A stretch of DNA of 64,000 nt from Arthrobacter sp. DNA4 (GCF_024362385.1 NZ_CP101466.1:1860001-1924000); one strand, 5' to 3'; counted from the first letter of the stretch, positions 37,838-49,491 are shown. Program-made: numbers and translations. The notes: generated from the letters alone by a model not told the origin.

Positions 37838-39001
37838 GTGCAGCCGCTCCTTCAGGCAACCGCCCTGACACCCACGTTGGTGTCCGCCAGCATCCCCAGC
37901 CCGGACTGGTCCGGCTTCGACATCCCCCTCCCATGGGGCAGCCTGCGGATCCACGCCTACGCGTTGTGCATCCTGGTAAGCATCGTCGTAGGCCTTTGGC
38001 TGACGTCCGTCCGCTGGGCCAAGCGTGGTGCGCCTGAAGGCAGCGTCTGGGACATCGTCATCTGGGCCATCCCCTTTGGCATCATCGGGGGGCGGCTGTA
38101 CCACGTGGTCTCATCACCGGACGCCTACTTCGGCCCCGGCTTTGACGGCACCGGAGACCTCTCCCTGATCCCGCAGATCCAACGGGGCGGGCTGGGAATC
38201 TGGGGCGCCGTCGTGCTCGGTGCGGTGGGTGCCTGGATCGGGTGCCGCCGCAGCGGCGTCAAGCTGAGCGCCTTCGTCGATACCGCAGCGCCGGGCCTGC
38301 TCTTGGCACAGGCCATTGGCCGGTGGGGCAACTACTTCAACCAGGAACTCTTCGGCGGCCCCACCACCCTGCCGTGGGGCCTGCAAATCGACGCGAACAA
38401 CCCCAACTTTCCGGTAAGCATGCCCGCCGACACCCTCTTCCACCCCACGTTCCTCTACGAGTCGCTGTGGAACCTGGCCGTCGTCCTGATCCTGCTCGCC
38501 CTGGACCGGCGCTTCAACTTCCGCCGGAGCAGGCTCTTCTGGCTGTACGCCATGTACTACACGCTGGGCCGCGTCTGGATTGAAGCCATGCGCATCGACG
38601 ATGCTGAGCAGATCAGCATCTTCGGCATCACCACCAGGCTCAATGTGTGGACCAGCATCTTCGTGTTCCTGGCAGCCCTGGCCGCCTTCATCCTGCTCGG
38701 CCTCAAGGGTACCGGACCCGGACACCGTGTACCTCGCGGCCGTGAACCGGACAAGGCCGTGACAACGGGACCACATGCCGGGACAGTCACAGAGGTCCGT
38801 GATCCGGACACTGTTGTCTCAGATAGTGATTCGCGTGGTAATCTCCCTGATAACCACAGCGGTTCCAGGCATGCTTCCGACCCCACGGAAGAAGCCGCGG
38901 CGGCACCGGCCGGCCCAAAGCCCGGAGCGGATGCGACGGCTGCCGGACACTCCGGCAGCACAGCCACGGAACCCGCACCGGAGGCCGGCACCGGCAAGTA
39001 G
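37838..39001 (+). CDS. lgt: Prolipoprotein diacylglyceryl transferase
   Basis: Inner-membrane enzyme that attaches diacylglycerol to the lipobox cysteine of prolipoproteins. The 387-residue product shows the family signature AIGRWGNYFNQELFG, IGGRLYHVV and FLYESLWN, with about seven membrane helices up to residue 290. The last 95 residues form a long polar, Thr/Ala/Gly-rich tail not needed in the family core. It starts at GTG two bases after trpA. Its substrates include the HNH-family lipoprotein at 49.6 kb, if that is expressed. Confidence 0.93.
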   Translation: MQPLLQATALTPTLVSASIPSPDWSGFDIPLPWGSLRIHAYALCILVSIVVGLWLTSVRWAKRGAPEGSVWDIVIWAIPFGIIGGRLYHVVSSPDAYFGPGFDGTGDLSLIPQIQRGGLGIWGAVVLGAVGAWIGCRRSGVKLSAFVDTAAPGLLLAQAIGRWGNYFNQELFGGPTTLPWGLQIDANNPNFPVSMPADTLFHPTFLYESLWNLAVVLILLALDRRFNFRRSRLFWLYAMYYTLGRVWIEAMRIDDAEQISIFGITTRLNVWTSIFVFLAALAAFILLGLKGTGPGHRVPRGREPDKAVTTGPHAGTVTEVRDPDTVVSDSDSRGNLPDNHSGSRHASDPTEEAAAAPAGPKPGADATAAGHSGSTATEPAPEAGTGK

Positions 39002-39262
39002 GGCGCCGGCCAGGCAGGGCAGTAGAGCCACCGCTCGAAGAGCCCGAAACCACAACGTCGTGGCATGGGGCACCGTCCGTACAGCGTGAAGCTGCTGTCC
39101 GGTGTTGCCCCGGGCAGGGGCCTGCGTAACCGTTAGTTCAGCAGGCTGCGCTGACCTACAATTTCCAGTAATCAACACTTTGTTGTGCCCTTGCAACGGC
39201 GCCGACGAGTGGGGCCAACGGTGTCCCTTCCATACGCACGATCAGGAGGAAGGACGTCTCCC

Positions 39263-42200
39263 ATGACCCAAACTCTTAACACTCCCAGCTGGTCCGAACC
39301 GGATCAGCCCGGGGCTGCCCTGTCGCCGTTCAAGCGCTTCGCCGCCATGCCGGAGGCCGCCGGGCTGTACAACCCGGAACAGGAAAAGGACGCGTGCGGC
39401 CTCGCCATCATCGCCACCCTTCGCGGCGAACCCGGGTACGACATCGTCGATGCCGCCCTCACCGCGCTGCGCAACCTTGAGCACCGCGGCGCCGTGGGCG
39501 CCGACGAGGGAACCGGTGACGGCGCGGGCCTGCTCATGCAGATCCCCGACGAGTTCTTCCGGGCCGTCACCGAGTTCGAGCTGCCGGCCCCAGGCCAGTA
39601 CGTTGCCGGCACCGCGTTCCTTCCTGCCGAGCAGCGGGAGGCCGACGCCGCCAAGGCAGGCATCGAGGGACTGGCCGCCGACGAGGGCCTGAAGGTCCTC
39701 GGATGGCGCGAAGTGCCGGTAGTCGCCGACCTCGTGGGCGCCATGGCCCGGGCCTGCATGCCTTACTTCTCCCAGCCCTTCCTCGCATCCGCCAACGGTG
39801 AGGAACTCGACCGCAACGAACTGGACTCCCGCGCCTGGCGGATCCGCAAGCGCGCCCAGAACAAGTTCGGCGTGTACTTCCCGTCGCTGTCCTCGCGCAC
39901 CATCGTCTACAAGGGCATGCTGACCACCGCCCAGCTGGAGCCGTTCTACCCGGACCTGTCAGACAAGCGCTTCAAGACCAAGCTCGCGATCGTCCACTCG
40001 CGCTTCTCCACCAACACCTTCCCGTCCTGGCCACTCGCGCAGCCGTTCCGGACCATCGCCCACAACGGTGAAATCAACACCGTCAAGGGCAACCGGAACT
40101 GGATGCGCGCACGCCAGTCCCAGCTTGCCAACCCGCTGCTGGGTGACTCGCCGGAAGAGCTGTACCCCATCTGTACCCCCGGCGCCTCCGACTCGGCCTC
40201 CTTTGACGAGGTAGCGGAGCTCCTGTGGCTGTCCGGCCGCCCCATCACGCACTCGATCATGATGATGATCCCTGAGGCCTGGGAAAACCACGCCACCATG
40301 GATCCGGCCCGCCGCGCCTTCTACGAGTACCACTCGCTGCTGATGGAACCCTGGGACGGCCCCGCCGCCGTCTCCTTCACCGACGGCAACCTGGTGGGCG
40401 CCACCCTGGACCGCAACGGACTGCGTCCCGGCCGCTTCTGGATCACCGAGGACGGGCTGATCGTCTTCGCCTCCGAGGTGGGCGTGATCGACGTCGAACC
40501 CTCCAAGGTGGTCAAGAAGGGCCGTGTGTCCCCGGGCAAGATGTTCCTGGTGGACACCGAGGCTTACCGCATCATCGACGACGAAGAGGTCAAGGCCGAA
40601 GTGGCCGCGGCCAACCCGTGGGCCGAGTGGGTCAAGGACAACCTGATCGATCTCAACGACCTGCCCGAGCGCGAGCACGTGGTGCACACCGCCGCGTCCG
40701 TCAACATCCGCCAGCGCACCTTCGGCTACACCACCGAGGAACTGAAGATCCTGCTGGGCCCCATGGCCCGCACCGGCGCCGAGCCCCTGGGTGCCATGGG
40801 TTCCGATACCCCGGTGGCTGTGCTGTCCAAGCGCCCGCGCCTGCTCTTCGACTACTTTGTGCAGTCCTTCGCGCAGGTCACCAACCCGCCGCTGGACGCC
40901 ATCCGTGAAGAACTGGTCACCTCGCTGACCTGCGCCATCGGACCCAACGGCAACCTCCTGGACACCAAGCAGGTCCGCCAGCCGCAGGTCCAGCTGCCCT
41001 TCCCGGTGATCAACAACGACCAGCTCGCCAAGATCGCCAACATCGAGGACGCCGACGGCAACCGCGTGGCCATGAAGGTCCGCGGCCTGTACCGCCCTGA
41101 GGGCGGCGAGAACGCGCTCCGGGCCCGCCTCACCGAAATCTGCGAGCAGGTCTCCGGTGCGATCAACCGCGGTGTCCAGTACATCGTGCTGTCCGACCGT
41201 GACTCCAACGCCCAGTGGGCGCCCATCCCGTCGCTGCTGCTGGTCAGCGCCGTGCACCACCACCTGCTGCGCAGCGCCAACCGCACCAAGACCGCCCTGG
41301 TGGTCGAGGCCGGCGACGTCCGCGAAACCCACCACGTTGCAGTCCTGATCGGCTATGGCGCCTCCGCCGTCAACCCGTACCTGGCCATGGAATCCGTGGA
41401 GCAGCTCATTGCGGCCGGCGACGTCACCGGGGTGACCCCGCAGGACGGCGTCTACAACCTCATCAAGGGCCTGGGCAAGGGCGTCCTGAAGATCATGTCC
41501 AAGATGGGCATCTCCACGGTGGCCTCCTACACCGGCGCCCAGACCTTCGAGGCGCTGGGCCTGGGCCAGGAACTGGTGGACGAGTTCTTCGCCGGCACGC
41601 ACTCCCAGCTGGGCGGCGTGGGCCTGGACGTCATCGCTGCCGAGGTCTCCGCCCGCCACCAGATGGCCTACCCGGAGGGCGGCATCGAACAGCCGCACCG
41701 TCCGCTTTTGGGCGGCGGCGAGTACCAGTGGCGCCGCGACGGCGAGCCGCACCTGTTCAACCCGGAGACCGTCTTCCGGCTGCAGCACGCCACGCGTGAG
41801 CGCCGCTACGACATCTTCAAGGCGTACACCAGGGGAGTGGACGACCAGTCCACCAACCTCATGACCCTCCGCGGCCTGCTCAAGTTCAAGAATGAGCGCC
41901 CGTCCGTTCCCCTTGAGGAAGTGGAGCCCGTCTCCAGCATCGTCAAGCGGTTCTCCACCGGGGCGATGAGCTACGGCTCCATCTCCCAGGAGGCCCACGA
42001 GACGCTGGCCATCGCCATGAACCAGCTGGGCGGCAAGTCCAATACCGGCGAAGGCGGCGAGGATGTGGACCGCCTGCTCGACCCGAAGCGCCGCTCCGCG
42101 GTCAAGCAGATCGCGTCCGGCCGCTTCGGCGTGACTAGCCTCTACCTGACCAACGCCGACGACATCCAGATCAAGATGGCGCAGGGTGCCAAGCCCGGTG

Positions 42201-43876
42201 AAGGCGGCCAGCTGATGGCGCAGAAGGTCTACCCGTGGGTTGCCCGCACGCGGCACTCGACCCCCGGCGTCGGGCTGATCTCCCCGCCCCCGCACCACGA
42301 CATCTACTCGATCGAGGACCTGGCGCAGCTCATCTACGATGCCAAGCGTGCCAACCCCTCGGCCCGTGTCCACGTGAAGCTCGTCTCCGAAGTGGGGATC
42401 GGCACCGTGGCGTCCGGCGTGACCAAGGCGAAGGCCGACGTCGTCCTTGTCTCCGGACATGACGGCGGCACCGGCGCCTCGCCGCTGAACTCGCTCAAGC
42501 ATGCCGGTGTTCCCTGGGAGCTTGGCCTGGCCGAGACCCAGCAGACGCTCATGCTCAACGGCCTGCGCGACCGCGTGGTGGTGCAGGTGGACGGCCAGCT
42601 CAAGACCGGCCGCGACGTTGTCATCGCTGCCCTGCTGGGCGGCGAGGAGTTCGGTTTCGCCACTGCCCCGCTGGTGGTGGAAGGCTGCATCATGATGCGC
42701 GTCTGCCACCTGGACACCTGCCCGGTGGGCGTCGCCACGCAGAACCCCGAGCTGCGGGCCCGCTTCAGCGGCAAGCCGGAGTTCGTGGTCAACTTCTTCG
42801 AGTTCCTTGCCGAGGAAGTCCGCGAAATCCTGGCCGAGCTTGGGTTCCGGAGCCTCGAGGAGGCGATCGGCCACGCCGAGGTCCTGGACACCCGCGACGC
42901 GGTGGACCACTGGAAGGCCGACGGCCTGGACCTGGACCCGATCCTGCACGGCCTGGAGTTCGACGACGACGCCCCGCTGCGGAACATGACCGGCCAGAAC
43001 CACGAGCTGGACAAGCACTTTGACCAGCGCCTGATCACCATGGCCACCGAGGCGCTGACCGACCGCAGCCCGGTGAAGATCACCGTGGACGTCATCAACA
43101 CCGACCGTTCGGTGGGCACCATGCTGGGCCACGTGGTCACCAAGACCTTTGGTACCGATGTCCTGGCCACGGACACCATCGACGTCACGCTGAACGGCAC
43201 CGCGGGCCAGTCCCTGGGCGCCTTCCTGCCCGCGGGCATCACGCTGCGGCTGTACGGCGACTCGAACGACTACGTGGGCAAGGGCCTGTCCGGCGGCCGG
43301 ATCATCGTCCGCCCGGACCGGACCAACGTGTTCAAGGCGGAGACCAACGTCATCGCCGGCAACGTTATCGGCTACGGCGCCACCAGTGGTGAGATGTTCC
43401 TGCGCGGCCAGGTGGGCGAACGCTTCCTGGTCCGCAACTCCGGTGCCACCGCCGTCGTCGAAGGCATCGGTGACCACGGCTGTGAGTACATGACCGGCGG
43501 CCAGACGCTGATCATCGGGCGCACGGGCCGCAACTTCGGCGCGGGCATGTCCGGCGGTACCGCCTACGTCCTGGACCTGCGGACCACCCGCGTCAACAAG
43601 CAGGCGCTGGAGTCCGGCGAACTGCAGTTGCGCGAGCTGGACTCCGAGGACCGCGACATCGTCCACGGCCTGCTGGTAAAGCACGTGGAAGAAACTGACT
43701 CCCAGCTGGCGGCACGCCTCCTCGAGAACTTCGATGACACCGCCGCCCGCATCACCAAGGTGCTGCCGCGCGACTACGCGGCTGTGCTGCAAACCCGTCT
43801 CGACGCCATCGAAGAGGGCCTTGACCCCGACGGCGAAGAAGTATGGTCTCGAATCCTGGAGGTTACCGGTGGCTGA
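39263..43876 (+). CDS. gltB: Glutamate synthase, large subunit
   Basis: 1537-residue large subunit of NADPH-dependent GOGAT, converting glutamine and 2-oxoglutarate into two glutamates. The N-terminal glutaminase has its nucleophile Cys45 in KDACGLAII, after an atypically long propeptide. The central and FMN domains follow, with [12 protein letters not shown] and GEGGEDVDR. The 3Fe-4S cysteines are in [21 protein letters not shown], and a C-terminal beta-helix domain has GGRIIVRPD and [17 protein letters not shown] 39263 follows AGGAGGAAGG. gltD overlaps its end. Confidence 0.96.
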   Translation: MTQTLNTPSWSEPDQPGAALSPFKRFAAMPEAAGLYNPEQEKDACGLAIIATLRGEPGYDIVDAALTALRNLEHRGAVGADEGTGDGAGLLMQIPDEFFRAVTEFELPAPGQYVAGTAFLPAEQREADAAKAGIEGLAADEGLKVLGWREVPVVADLVGAMARACMPYFSQPFLASANGEELDRNELDSRAWRIRKRAQNKFGVYFPSLSSRTIVYKGMLTTAQLEPFYPDLSDKRFKTKLAIVHSRFSTNTFPSWPLAQPFRTIAHNGEINTVKGNRNWMRARQSQLANPLLGDSPEELYPICTPGASDSASFDEVAELLWLSGRPITHSIMMMIPEAWENHATMDPARRAFYEYHSLLMEPWDGPAAVSFTDGNLVGATLDRNGLRPGRFWITEDGLIVFASEVGVIDVEPSKVVKKGRVSPGKMFLVDTEAYRIIDDEEVKAEVAAANPWAEWVKDNLIDLNDLPEREHVVHTAASVNIRQRTFGYTTEELKILLGPMARTGAEPLGAMGSDTPVAVLSKRPRLLFDYFVQSFAQVTNPPLDAIREELVTSLTCAIGPNGNLLDTKQVRQPQVQLPFPVINNDQLAKIANIEDADGNRVAMKVRGLYRPEGGENALRARLTEICEQVSGAINRGVQYIVLSDRDSNAQWAPIPSLLLVSAVHHHLLRSANRTKTALVVEAGDVRETHHVAVLIGYGASAVNPYLAMESVEQLIAAGDVTGVTPQDGVYNLIKGLGKGVLKIMSKMGISTVASYTGAQTFEALGLGQELVDEFFAGTHSQLGGVGLDVIAAEVSARHQMAYPEGGIEQPHRPLLGGGEYQWRRDGEPHLFNPETVFRLQHATRERRYDIFKAYTRGVDDQSTNLMTLRGLLKFKNERPSVPLEEVEPVSSIVKRFSTGAMSYGSISQEAHETLAIAMNQLGGKSNTGEGGEDVDRLLDPKRRSAVKQIASGRFGVTSLYLTNADDIQIKMAQGAKPGEGGQLMAQKVYPWVARTRHSTPGVGLISPPPHHDIYSIEDLAQLIYDAKRANPSARVHVKLVSEVGIGTVASGVTKAKADVVLVSGHDGGTGASPLNSLKHAGVPWELGLAETQQTLMLNGLRDRVVVQVDGQLKTGRDVVIAALLGGEEFGFATAPLVVEGCIMMRVCHLDTCPVGVATQNPELRARFSGKPEFVVNFFEFLAEEVREILAELGFRSLEEAIGHAEVLDTRDAVDHWKADGLDLDPILHGLEFDDDAPLRNMTGQNHELDKHFDQRLITMATEALTDRSPVKITVDVINTDRSVGTMLGHVVTKTFGTDVLATDTIDVTLNGTAGQSLGAFLPAGITLRLYGDSNDYVGKGLSGGRIIVRPDRTNVFKAETNVIAGNVIGYGATSGEMFLRGQVGERFLVRNSGATAVVEGIGDHGCEYMTGGQTLIIGRTGRNFGAGMSGGTAYVLDLRTTRVNKQALESGELQLRELDSEDRDIVHGLLVKHVEETDSQLAARLLENFDDTAARITKVLPRDYAAVLQTRLDAIEEGLDPDGEEVWSRILEVTGG

Positions 43877-45326
43877 TCCACGCGGATTTCTGAAAGTACG
43901 CCAGCGTGAAACCCAGCCACGCCGCCCCGTTCCCGTCCGCATCATGGACTGGAAAGAGGTCTACGAGGCGCAGGAAAAGGGCACGCTGAAAGCCCAGGCC
44001 GGACGCTGCATGGACTGCGGTGTCCCGTTCTGCCACCAGGGTTGCCCGCTGGGCAACCTCATCCCCGAGTGGAACGACCTCATGTGGCGGGACAAGGGCG
44101 ATGAAGCAATCGAGCGTCTGCACGCCACGAACAACTTCCCTGAGTTCACCGGCCGGCTCTGCCCGGCGCCCTGCGAGGCGTCCTGCGTGCTGGGGATCAA
44201 CCAGCCCGCCGTCACCATCAAGCAGGTGGAAGTTTCGATCATCGATGAGGCCTGGGACAACGGCTGGGTCAATCCGCTGCCGCCAGCGCGCCTCACCGGC
44301 AAGACTGTTGCGGTGGTCGGCTCCGGCCCCGCCGGCCTGGCCGTCGCCCAGCAGCTCACCCGCGTGGGCCACACCGTTGCCGTCTATGAGCGGGACGACA
44401 AGATCGGCGGCCTGCTGCGGTACGGCATCCCCGACTTCAAGATGGAAAAAGAGCAGGTGGACCGCCGCGTCGAGCAGATGAAGGCGGAAGGCACCCGCTT
44501 CCGGACCGGCGTGTCCGTGGGCACCGACGTTACCTGGGAGCAGCTGCGCAGGCGCTATGACGCCGTCGTGGTGTGCACGGGTGCCACCGTTCCGCGTGAC
44601 CTGCCCATCCCGGGCCGCGACCTGGACGGCGTCCACTTCGCGATGGACTACCTGGTGCCGGCGAACCGCGCGGTGGCCGGGGAAACCATTGAGAACCAGA
44701 TCAACGCCCACGGCAAGCATGTGGTGATCCTGGGCGGCGGCGATACCGGTGCCGACTGCCTGGGCACCGCGCACCGGCACGGCGCCGCGTCCGTCACTAC
44801 CCTGGCGATCGGCAAGCAGCCGCCGGCTGAGCGTGCCAGCCACCAGCCGTGGCCGACGTTCCCCACCCTCTTCGAGATGGCCAGCGCACATGAGGAAGGC
44901 GGCGAACGCACCTACCTCGCCTCCACCGTCGAGTTCGTTGGCGAAAACGGCAAGCTCACCGGGGTGAAGGTGGCCGAGACGGAGTTCGTCGATGGCAAGC
45001 GGCTCCCGAAGGCCGGCACCGAGCGGATTATTCCCGCGGACCTGGTGTTCCTGTCCCTCGGCTTCACGGGCGCCGAACCCGCCGGGATCACCGAACAGGT
45101 GCACGCCGAATTCGACGGCCGCGGCAACGTGGCGCGCGATGGCTACTACATGACCAACACCGAGGGCGTCTTCGTTGCCGGTGACGCCGGGCGCGGGCAG
45201 TCCCTGATTGTGTGGGCCATTGCCGAGGGCCGCGCCGCCGCAGCCGCGGTGGACAAGTACCTGATGGGAAGCACCATCCTTCCTGCACCCGTCGCGCCGA
45301 CGGACCGCGCCATCGCCGTCCTCTGA
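43869..45326 (+). CDS. gltD: Glutamate synthase, small subunit
   Basis: 485-residue electron-transfer subunit that passes NADPH electrons to GltB. The N-terminus has two 4Fe-4S cysteine groups ([17 protein letters not shown] and [14 protein letters not shown]). The FAD-binding [17 protein letters not shown] and NADPH-binding [15 protein letters not shown] follow. The GTG start lies inside the gltB end, so the two subunits are coupled. No frame problem. Confidence 0.96.
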   Translation: MADPRGFLKVRQRETQPRRPVPVRIMDWKEVYEAQEKGTLKAQAGRCMDCGVPFCHQGCPLGNLIPEWNDLMWRDKGDEAIERLHATNNFPEFTGRLCPAPCEASCVLGINQPAVTIKQVEVSIIDEAWDNGWVNPLPPARLTGKTVAVVGSGPAGLAVAQQLTRVGHTVAVYERDDKIGGLLRYGIPDFKMEKEQVDRRVEQMKAEGTRFRTGVSVGTDVTWEQLRRRYDAVVVCTGATVPRDLPIPGRDLDGVHFAMDYLVPANRAVAGETIENQINAHGKHVVILGGGDTGADCLGTAHRHGAASVTTLAIGKQPPAERASHQPWPTFPTLFEMASAHEEGGERTYLASTVEFVGENGKLTGVKVAETEFVDGKRLPKAGTERIIPADLVFLSLGFTGAEPAGITEQVHAEFDGRGNVARDGYYMTNTEGVFVAGDAGRGQSLIVWAIAEGRAAAAAVDKYLMGSTILPAPVAPTDRAIAVL

Positions 45327-45403
45327 CCGCTGTCCCGGGGGATGCATCGAGGGTTCACCTCGCAGACAACTTAACCAATGCAAGAGACCAATAGGGTAGG
45401 TAT

Positions 45404-46912
45404 ATGAGACGCGCAAAAATTGTGGCTACGTTTGGCCCGGCAATTGCCAGCTACGAAAACACCCTCGCGGTGCTGGAGGCCGGCGTTGACGTCGCCCGCA
45501 TGAACATGAGCCACGGTGACTACACCGTGCATGACAACACCTACGAGAACGTCCGCAAGGCCGCGTCCGACCTGAGCAAGGCAGTGGCCATCATGGCCGA
45601 CCTGCAGGGTCCCAAGATCCGCCTGGGCCGTTTCGTTGACGGTCCGCACGCCCTCGCTGTTGGCGACATCTTCACCATCACCACCGAGGATGTTCCCGGC
45701 ACCAAGGACATCTGCTCCACCACGCTGAAGAGCCTCACCGAGGACGTCAACGTGGGCGACGCCCTGCTGATCGACGACGGCAAGGTGGCACTTCGCGCCA
45801 TCGAGGTCGACGACGTCAAGGTGGTCGCCGAGGTAACCGTCGGTGGCATGGTGTCCAACAACAAGGGCATCAACCTCCCCGGCGTGGCAGTCAACGTCCC
45901 CGCGCTGAGTGAAAAAGACGAGGATGACCTCCGCTGGGCCATCCGCCGCGGCGTGGACCTGGTGGCGCTCTCGTTTGTCCGCGACGCCTCGGACATTACC
46001 CGCGTGCACGAGATCATGGACGAGGAAGGCCGCCGCGTGCCGGTCATCGCCAAGATCGAGAAGCCGCAGGCCGTGGAGCAGCTGCCCGAGATCATCGACG
46101 CGTTCGATGCCATCATGGTGGCCCGTGGCGACCTCGGCGTGGAACTGCCGCTGGAGGAAGTGCCGATCGTCCAGAAGCGCGCCGTCGAACTGGCACGCCG
46201 CTGGGCCAAGCCGGTGATCGTGGCCACCCAGGTCCTGGAATCCATGATCGACAACCCGCGCCCCACCCGTGCAGAGGCGTCCGACTGCGCCAACGCTGTC
46301 CTGGACGGTGCCGACGCTGTCATGCTGTCCGGCGAGACCAGCGTGGGCAAGTACCCCATCGAGACGGTCAAGACAATGGCCCGGATCATCGAGTCCACCG
46401 AAGTGCACGGCCTGGAGCGCGTTCCCCCGCTGGGGACCAAGCCCAAGACCCGTGGTGGCGCCATCACGCGTGCCGCCGTCGAAATCGCCGACCAGCTGGA
46501 TGCGAAGTACATCTGTACCTTCACCCAGTCCGGCGACTCCGCCCGGCGCCTCTCCCGCCTGCGGCCCATCAAGGCCGTGTTCGCCTTCACCCCGGTGGAG
46601 CACGTGTGGAACCAGCTGGCACTGACCTGGGGCATCCAGCCGGTGCTGGTCCCCATGGTGGGGCACACCGATGAGATGACGTCTCAGGTTGACCGCAGCC
46701 TGCTGGAAATGGACCTGGTGGACGACGGCGACCTGGTGGTCATTGCCGCCGGTTCCCCTCCCGGAAAAGCCGGCTCCACGAACATGCTGAAGGTCCACAA
46801 GGTGGGCGACCTCGCCGATGCCGGCAGCCAGGGCGGCGAGCCCGGCAGCAACCGCGAGAAGCTCGGCCCCTGGCCGGAGAAGAAGAAGAAGAACCAGGCC
46901 GCACAGGGCTAG
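45404..46912 (+). CDS. pyk: Pyruvate kinase
   Basis: Final ATP-making step of glycolysis. The 502-residue product shows RRAKIVATFGPA, VDVARMNMSHG, the active-site IAKIEKPQAVEQL, MVARGDLGVELP and the KPVIVATQVLESMI helix. The last 30 residues are Lys-rich and absent from shorter family members. It follows gltD by 77 bp with an A-rich leader and ends at a strong terminator. Confidence 0.96.
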   Translation: MRRAKIVATFGPAIASYENTLAVLEAGVDVARMNMSHGDYTVHDNTYENVRKAASDLSKAVAIMADLQGPKIRLGRFVDGPHALAVGDIFTITTEDVPGTKDICSTTLKSLTEDVNVGDALLIDDGKVALRAIEVDDVKVVAEVTVGGMVSNNKGINLPGVAVNVPALSEKDEDDLRWAIRRGVDLVALSFVRDASDITRVHEIMDEEGRRVPVIAKIEKPQAVEQLPEIIDAFDAIMVARGDLGVELPLEEVPIVQKRAVELARRWAKPVIVATQVLESMIDNPRPTRAEASDCANAVLDGADAVMLSGETSVGKYPIETVKTMARIIESTEVHGLERVPPLGTKPKTRGGAITRAAVEIADQLDAKYICTFTQSGDSARRLSRLRPIKAVFAFTPVEHVWNQLALTWGIQPVLVPMVGHTDEMTSQVDRSLLEMDLVDDGDLVVIAAGSPPGKAGSTNMLKVHKVGDLADAGSQGGEPGSNREKLGPWPEKKKKNQAAQG

Positions 46913-46917
46913 GCTTC

Positions 46918-46959
46918 AACGAAAAGGACCCCTGCCGGCTGGCAGGGGTCCTTTTCGTT
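46918..46959. terminator. Bidirectional terminator between pyk and the ANTAR regulator
   Basis: Near-perfect 19-base arms (AACGAAAAGGACCCCTGCC and its complement) around a four-base loop. T-rich on both sides, so it can serve the plus-strand pyk and the minus-strand regulator gene. Confidence 0.9.
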
Positions 46960-47034
46960 GTGTTGGCTTTTTGGTGACCGTTTGCGGCTTGTGGCCGGGC
47001 CGTCGTCGTAATCCCGCCGGGCCCGGCCGGGGCG

Positions 47035-47640
47035 TCAGTTGACCTGGTTGATGATGGTTTCGGCGACCTCGCGCATGCTGAGGCGGCGGTCCATGGAGGT
47101 CTTCTGGATCCAGCGGAAGGCTTCCGGTTCCGTCAGGCCCATCTTGGTGGTCAGCAGGCTCTTGGCGCGTTCGACGAGCTTGCGGGTGGCGAACTGCTCC
47201 TGGAGGTCGGACACTTCGCTTTCGAGGGCCTTGATTTCCTCGTGGCGGGAGAGTGCGATCTCCAGGGCCGGGATCAGGTCAGCAGGCGTGAACGGCTTGA
47301 CCACGTAGGCCATGGCGCCGGCGTCGCGGGCACGCTCCACCAGTTCCTTCTGGCTGAAGGCGGTCAGCAGCACCACGGGGGCGATGCGGGCCTTGACGAT
47401 CTTCTCAGCCGCCGAGATGCCATCCATCACGGGCATCTTCACGTCCATCAGGACCAGGTCCGGCTTCAGTTCTTCGGCGAGCTGGACGGCCTTCTCGCCG
47501 TTGTCCGCCTCGCCCACGACGTCGTAGCCTTCGCCGCGCAGGATCTCGATGATGTCGAGGCGGATGAGGGTTTCATCCTCTGCCACAATGACGCGGCGCG
47601 CCGGCTGGGACGTGGGCTTGGACTCCGTCTGTTCAGTCAC
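47035..47640 (-). CDS. pdtaR: ANTAR-domain response regulator (PdtaR-like)
   Basis: Response regulator acting on RNA: an N-terminal receiver domain with phosphorylated Asp66 in LVLMDVKMPVMDG, then a C-terminal ANTAR domain (about residues 140-195, VERAKSLLTTKMGLTEPEAFRWIQ) that binds paired RNA hairpins and prevents termination. The 201-residue product matches Mycobacterium PdtaR, whose kinase is PdtaS; no kinase gene is in the window. Separated from pyk only by a shared terminator. Confidence 0.9.
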   Translation of the reverse strand: MTEQTESKPTSQPARRVIVAEDETLIRLDIIEILRGEGYDVVGEADNGEKAVQLAEELKPDLVLMDVKMPVMDGISAAEKIVKARIAPVVLLTAFSQKELVERARDAGAMAYVVKPFTPADLIPALEIALSRHEEIKALESEVSDLQEQFATRKLVERAKSLLTTKMGLTEPEAFRWIQKTSMDRRLSMREVAETIINQVN

Positions 47641-47841
47641 GGGATCTCCTTGAAAAGGTACGGCGGGACATCACTATCTTAGGTGCCACCGCGGCTGTAC
47701 TTGGCTTGCAGGGGTTCGTTTGCGGCGACGGCGGCGCGATTCTGGAATTCAGCCTATCTGCATGTAGAGTAATTCCGCGTACGTGAAGCGATCGCGTTGC
47801 TCACAGTCAGCTGTGGGCGTACTTCGTTCCATGTAATCCGC

Positions 47842-47923
47842 GCCCGAGTGGCGGAATTGGCAGACGCGCCGCACTCAAAATGCGGTATCGAAAGGTGTGT
47901 GGGTTCGAGTCCCACCTCGGGCA
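47842..47923 (+). tRNA. tRNA-Leu(CAA), integration site of the element
   Basis: Class II tRNA with a long variable arm: acceptor GCCCGAG/CTCGGGC, anticodon stem CCGCA/TGCGG with loop CTCAAAA (anticodon CAA), T-loop TTCGAGT. An integrase gene starts about 90 bases after its 3' end, the usual layout for an element inserted in a tRNA gene. Confidence 0.95.
47899..47923 (+). other. Probable attachment site (attL) in tRNA-Leu 3' end
   Basis: The T-arm and acceptor 3' half of tRNA-Leu(CAA) is the expected recombination core for the adjacent tyrosine integrase. A second copy, which would mark attR, was not seen up to base 64000, so the core limits are only estimated. Confidence 0.4.
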
Positions 47924-48010
47924 CAGTGTTTCCGCAGGTCAAGGGCCTGTTGAAGAAATGTGCGTGTACAAAATCCGCCAAAGTGTGTACACGAGCGTAC
48001 CGTTTTGTTT

Positions 48011-49141
48011 GTGGCCAGCATCAGTACTCGCACCAAAAAGGACGGTTCGAAGTCCTACATGGTTCGCTGGCGGGACAAGAAGACCAAGACCGCCCAGGGC
48101 CTTACAGTAGCCAGTCTTACCGAGGCGGAAACCCTTAAGCGGCTGTTGGACGCCAACGGACAGTCATTTGAGATTGCTCAGCACGCCATCCTGAGCAATG
48201 AGAAACGTCCGCCCACTGTGGCGGACGTCATCCAGGAACACATCGATCTGCTGGTCCGCCCATCGAGCGGAACGGTCAAGACATACCAGACCATGCTGGA
48301 CCTCCATATCCGGCCAGTCATCGGTCACGTTCCCGTGGACAAACTCGACTACCGCGTCATCGCGCACTGGGTGAAGTCGATGATGGCCAAGGGCAAGGCA
48401 CCCAAGACGATCCACAACATCCATGGTCTGATCTCGGCTTCGATGAACACGGCCGAGATGCTCGGCTACATCAGCCGCAATCCCTGCCGGGGCGTGCAGC
48501 TGCCGAACATTGAAAAGGCTGAAGATGAGGCCATGTTCCTGACCCATGCCGAATACAGGCTCATCATGGAGGGGATGGGGGAGCGGTACAAGGCCTTCAC
48601 GGACTTCCTGGTCATGACCGGCACCCGCTTTGGTGAAGCGACCGCATTGACGGTGGCGGACGTGGACCTGCTGTCCAAACCGCCGACTGCGCGTATCAAC
48701 AAGGCATGGAAGCGGGATGGGCAGAACCAGTTCTACGTTGGCGCGACCAAGACCGGAGCTGGCAAGAGGACTATCGGGTTGAACCCTGCGCTGGTGGAGC
48801 TGTTGATCCCGCTCGTGGCAAGCAGGCCAGGAAAAGATCTGGTGTTCACGACACCTACGGGCGGCCGGATCGTTCATAAGCTCTACTGGGCGGACTACTG
48901 GGTGCCTGCCGTTCGCACGGCACAGGCAAATGGCCTGACCAAAAGCCCACGGATCCACGACCTACGCCACACGCACGCGTCCTGGCTGATCCAGGACGGC
49001 GTGCCCTTGTTCACCATCTCGCGCCGGCTCGGGCACGCGTCTACAAGGACTACTGAACAGGTATATGGGCACTTGATGCCGGAGGCACTCCAGGCCGGTG
49101 CTGACGCTACTGAGCGCTCGATTACGGCCTTCCAGAGGTGA
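48011..49141 (+). CDS. Tyrosine recombinase (integrase)
   Basis: Site-specific recombinase of the phage/ICE integrase type. From GTG 48011 it is 376 residues; the frame is open from GTG 47960. An N-terminal arm-binding stretch (ISTRTKKDGSKSYMVRWRDK) and a SAM-like domain precede the catalytic domain with Arg206 (TGTRFGEA), His316-Arg319 (HDLRHTHAS), His342 (LGHAS) and the nucleophile Tyr352 (EQVYGH), all intact. It sits directly after tRNA-Leu and just before an excisionase-like gene, so it is likely to integrate and excise the element that follows. Confidence 0.92.
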   Translation: MASISTRTKKDGSKSYMVRWRDKKTKTAQGLTVASLTEAETLKRLLDANGQSFEIAQHAILSNEKRPPTVADVIQEHIDLLVRPSSGTVKTYQTMLDLHIRPVIGHVPVDKLDYRVIAHWVKSMMAKGKAPKTIHNIHGLISASMNTAEMLGYISRNPCRGVQLPNIEKAEDEAMFLTHAEYRLIMEGMGERYKAFTDFLVMTGTRFGEATALTVADVDLLSKPPTARINKAWKRDGQNQFYVGATKTGAGKRTIGLNPALVELLIPLVASRPGKDLVFTTPTGGRIVHKLYWADYWVPAVRTAQANGLTKSPRIHDLRHTHASWLIQDGVPLFTISRRLGHASTRTTEQVYGHLMPEALQAGADATERSITAFQR

Positions 49142-49221
49142 CCGGGCGGCCTAAGGTCATGTCGGAGGGTCTTCCTGCTGGCATGAACATGGAAACAGGT
49201 CCCATTCTGTCGGAGGTTTCC

Positions 49222-49491
49222 GTGGATATCGAGTTTTTTGAACCGGCCGAAGCTGCTGCTCTCATGCGCTGCACCGAGTCATGGCTTCGGGACGGCGCAA
49301 CCAGCGGACGCTTCCCCCACGCGTGCTGGGGCAAAGGAAAGATCATCTTCACCTCCGAGCACATCCTCGAAATTGCGAAACTCAGTGAGATACTTCCCGG
49401 CAGCACTGGTTCGCTTTCTGCCAGTCTGCCCGTGTCAAAGGAACGGTTGATCGGTACCCGCTCTAAAGTCAGGCTGGCTACGGCCAACTGA
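49222..49491 (+). CDS. Excisionase-like helix-turn-helix protein
   Basis: 89-residue DNA-binding protein with a MerR/excisionase-type helix-turn-helix (FFEPAEAAALMRCTESWLRDGATSGRFPHACWGKGKIIFT). GTG 49222 follows GGAGG by five bases and is preferred over the upstream GTG 49138, which overlaps the integrase stop. In phage and ICE modules such a gene often supplies the directionality factor for excision, and its position behind the integrase fits. Confidence 0.7.
   Translation: MDIEFFEPAEAAALMRCTESWLRDGATSGRFPHACWGKGKIIFTSEHILEIAKLSEILPGSTGSLSASLPVSKERLIGTRSKVRLATAN

Noticed and set aside
39002-39262. Glutamine-sensing or GlnR-type site upstream of gltB
   Set aside because: GTAAC occurs near 39124, but the second half-site does not fit, and no glutamine riboswitch core was seen. 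Only a weak CAACA/TGTTG repeat is present.
39959-43945. 1328-codon open frame opposite gltB
   Set aside because: Shadow of gltB on the other strand; GC-rich third positions keep it open. It lacks domain structure and a ribosome-binding site, whereas gltB has all motifs.
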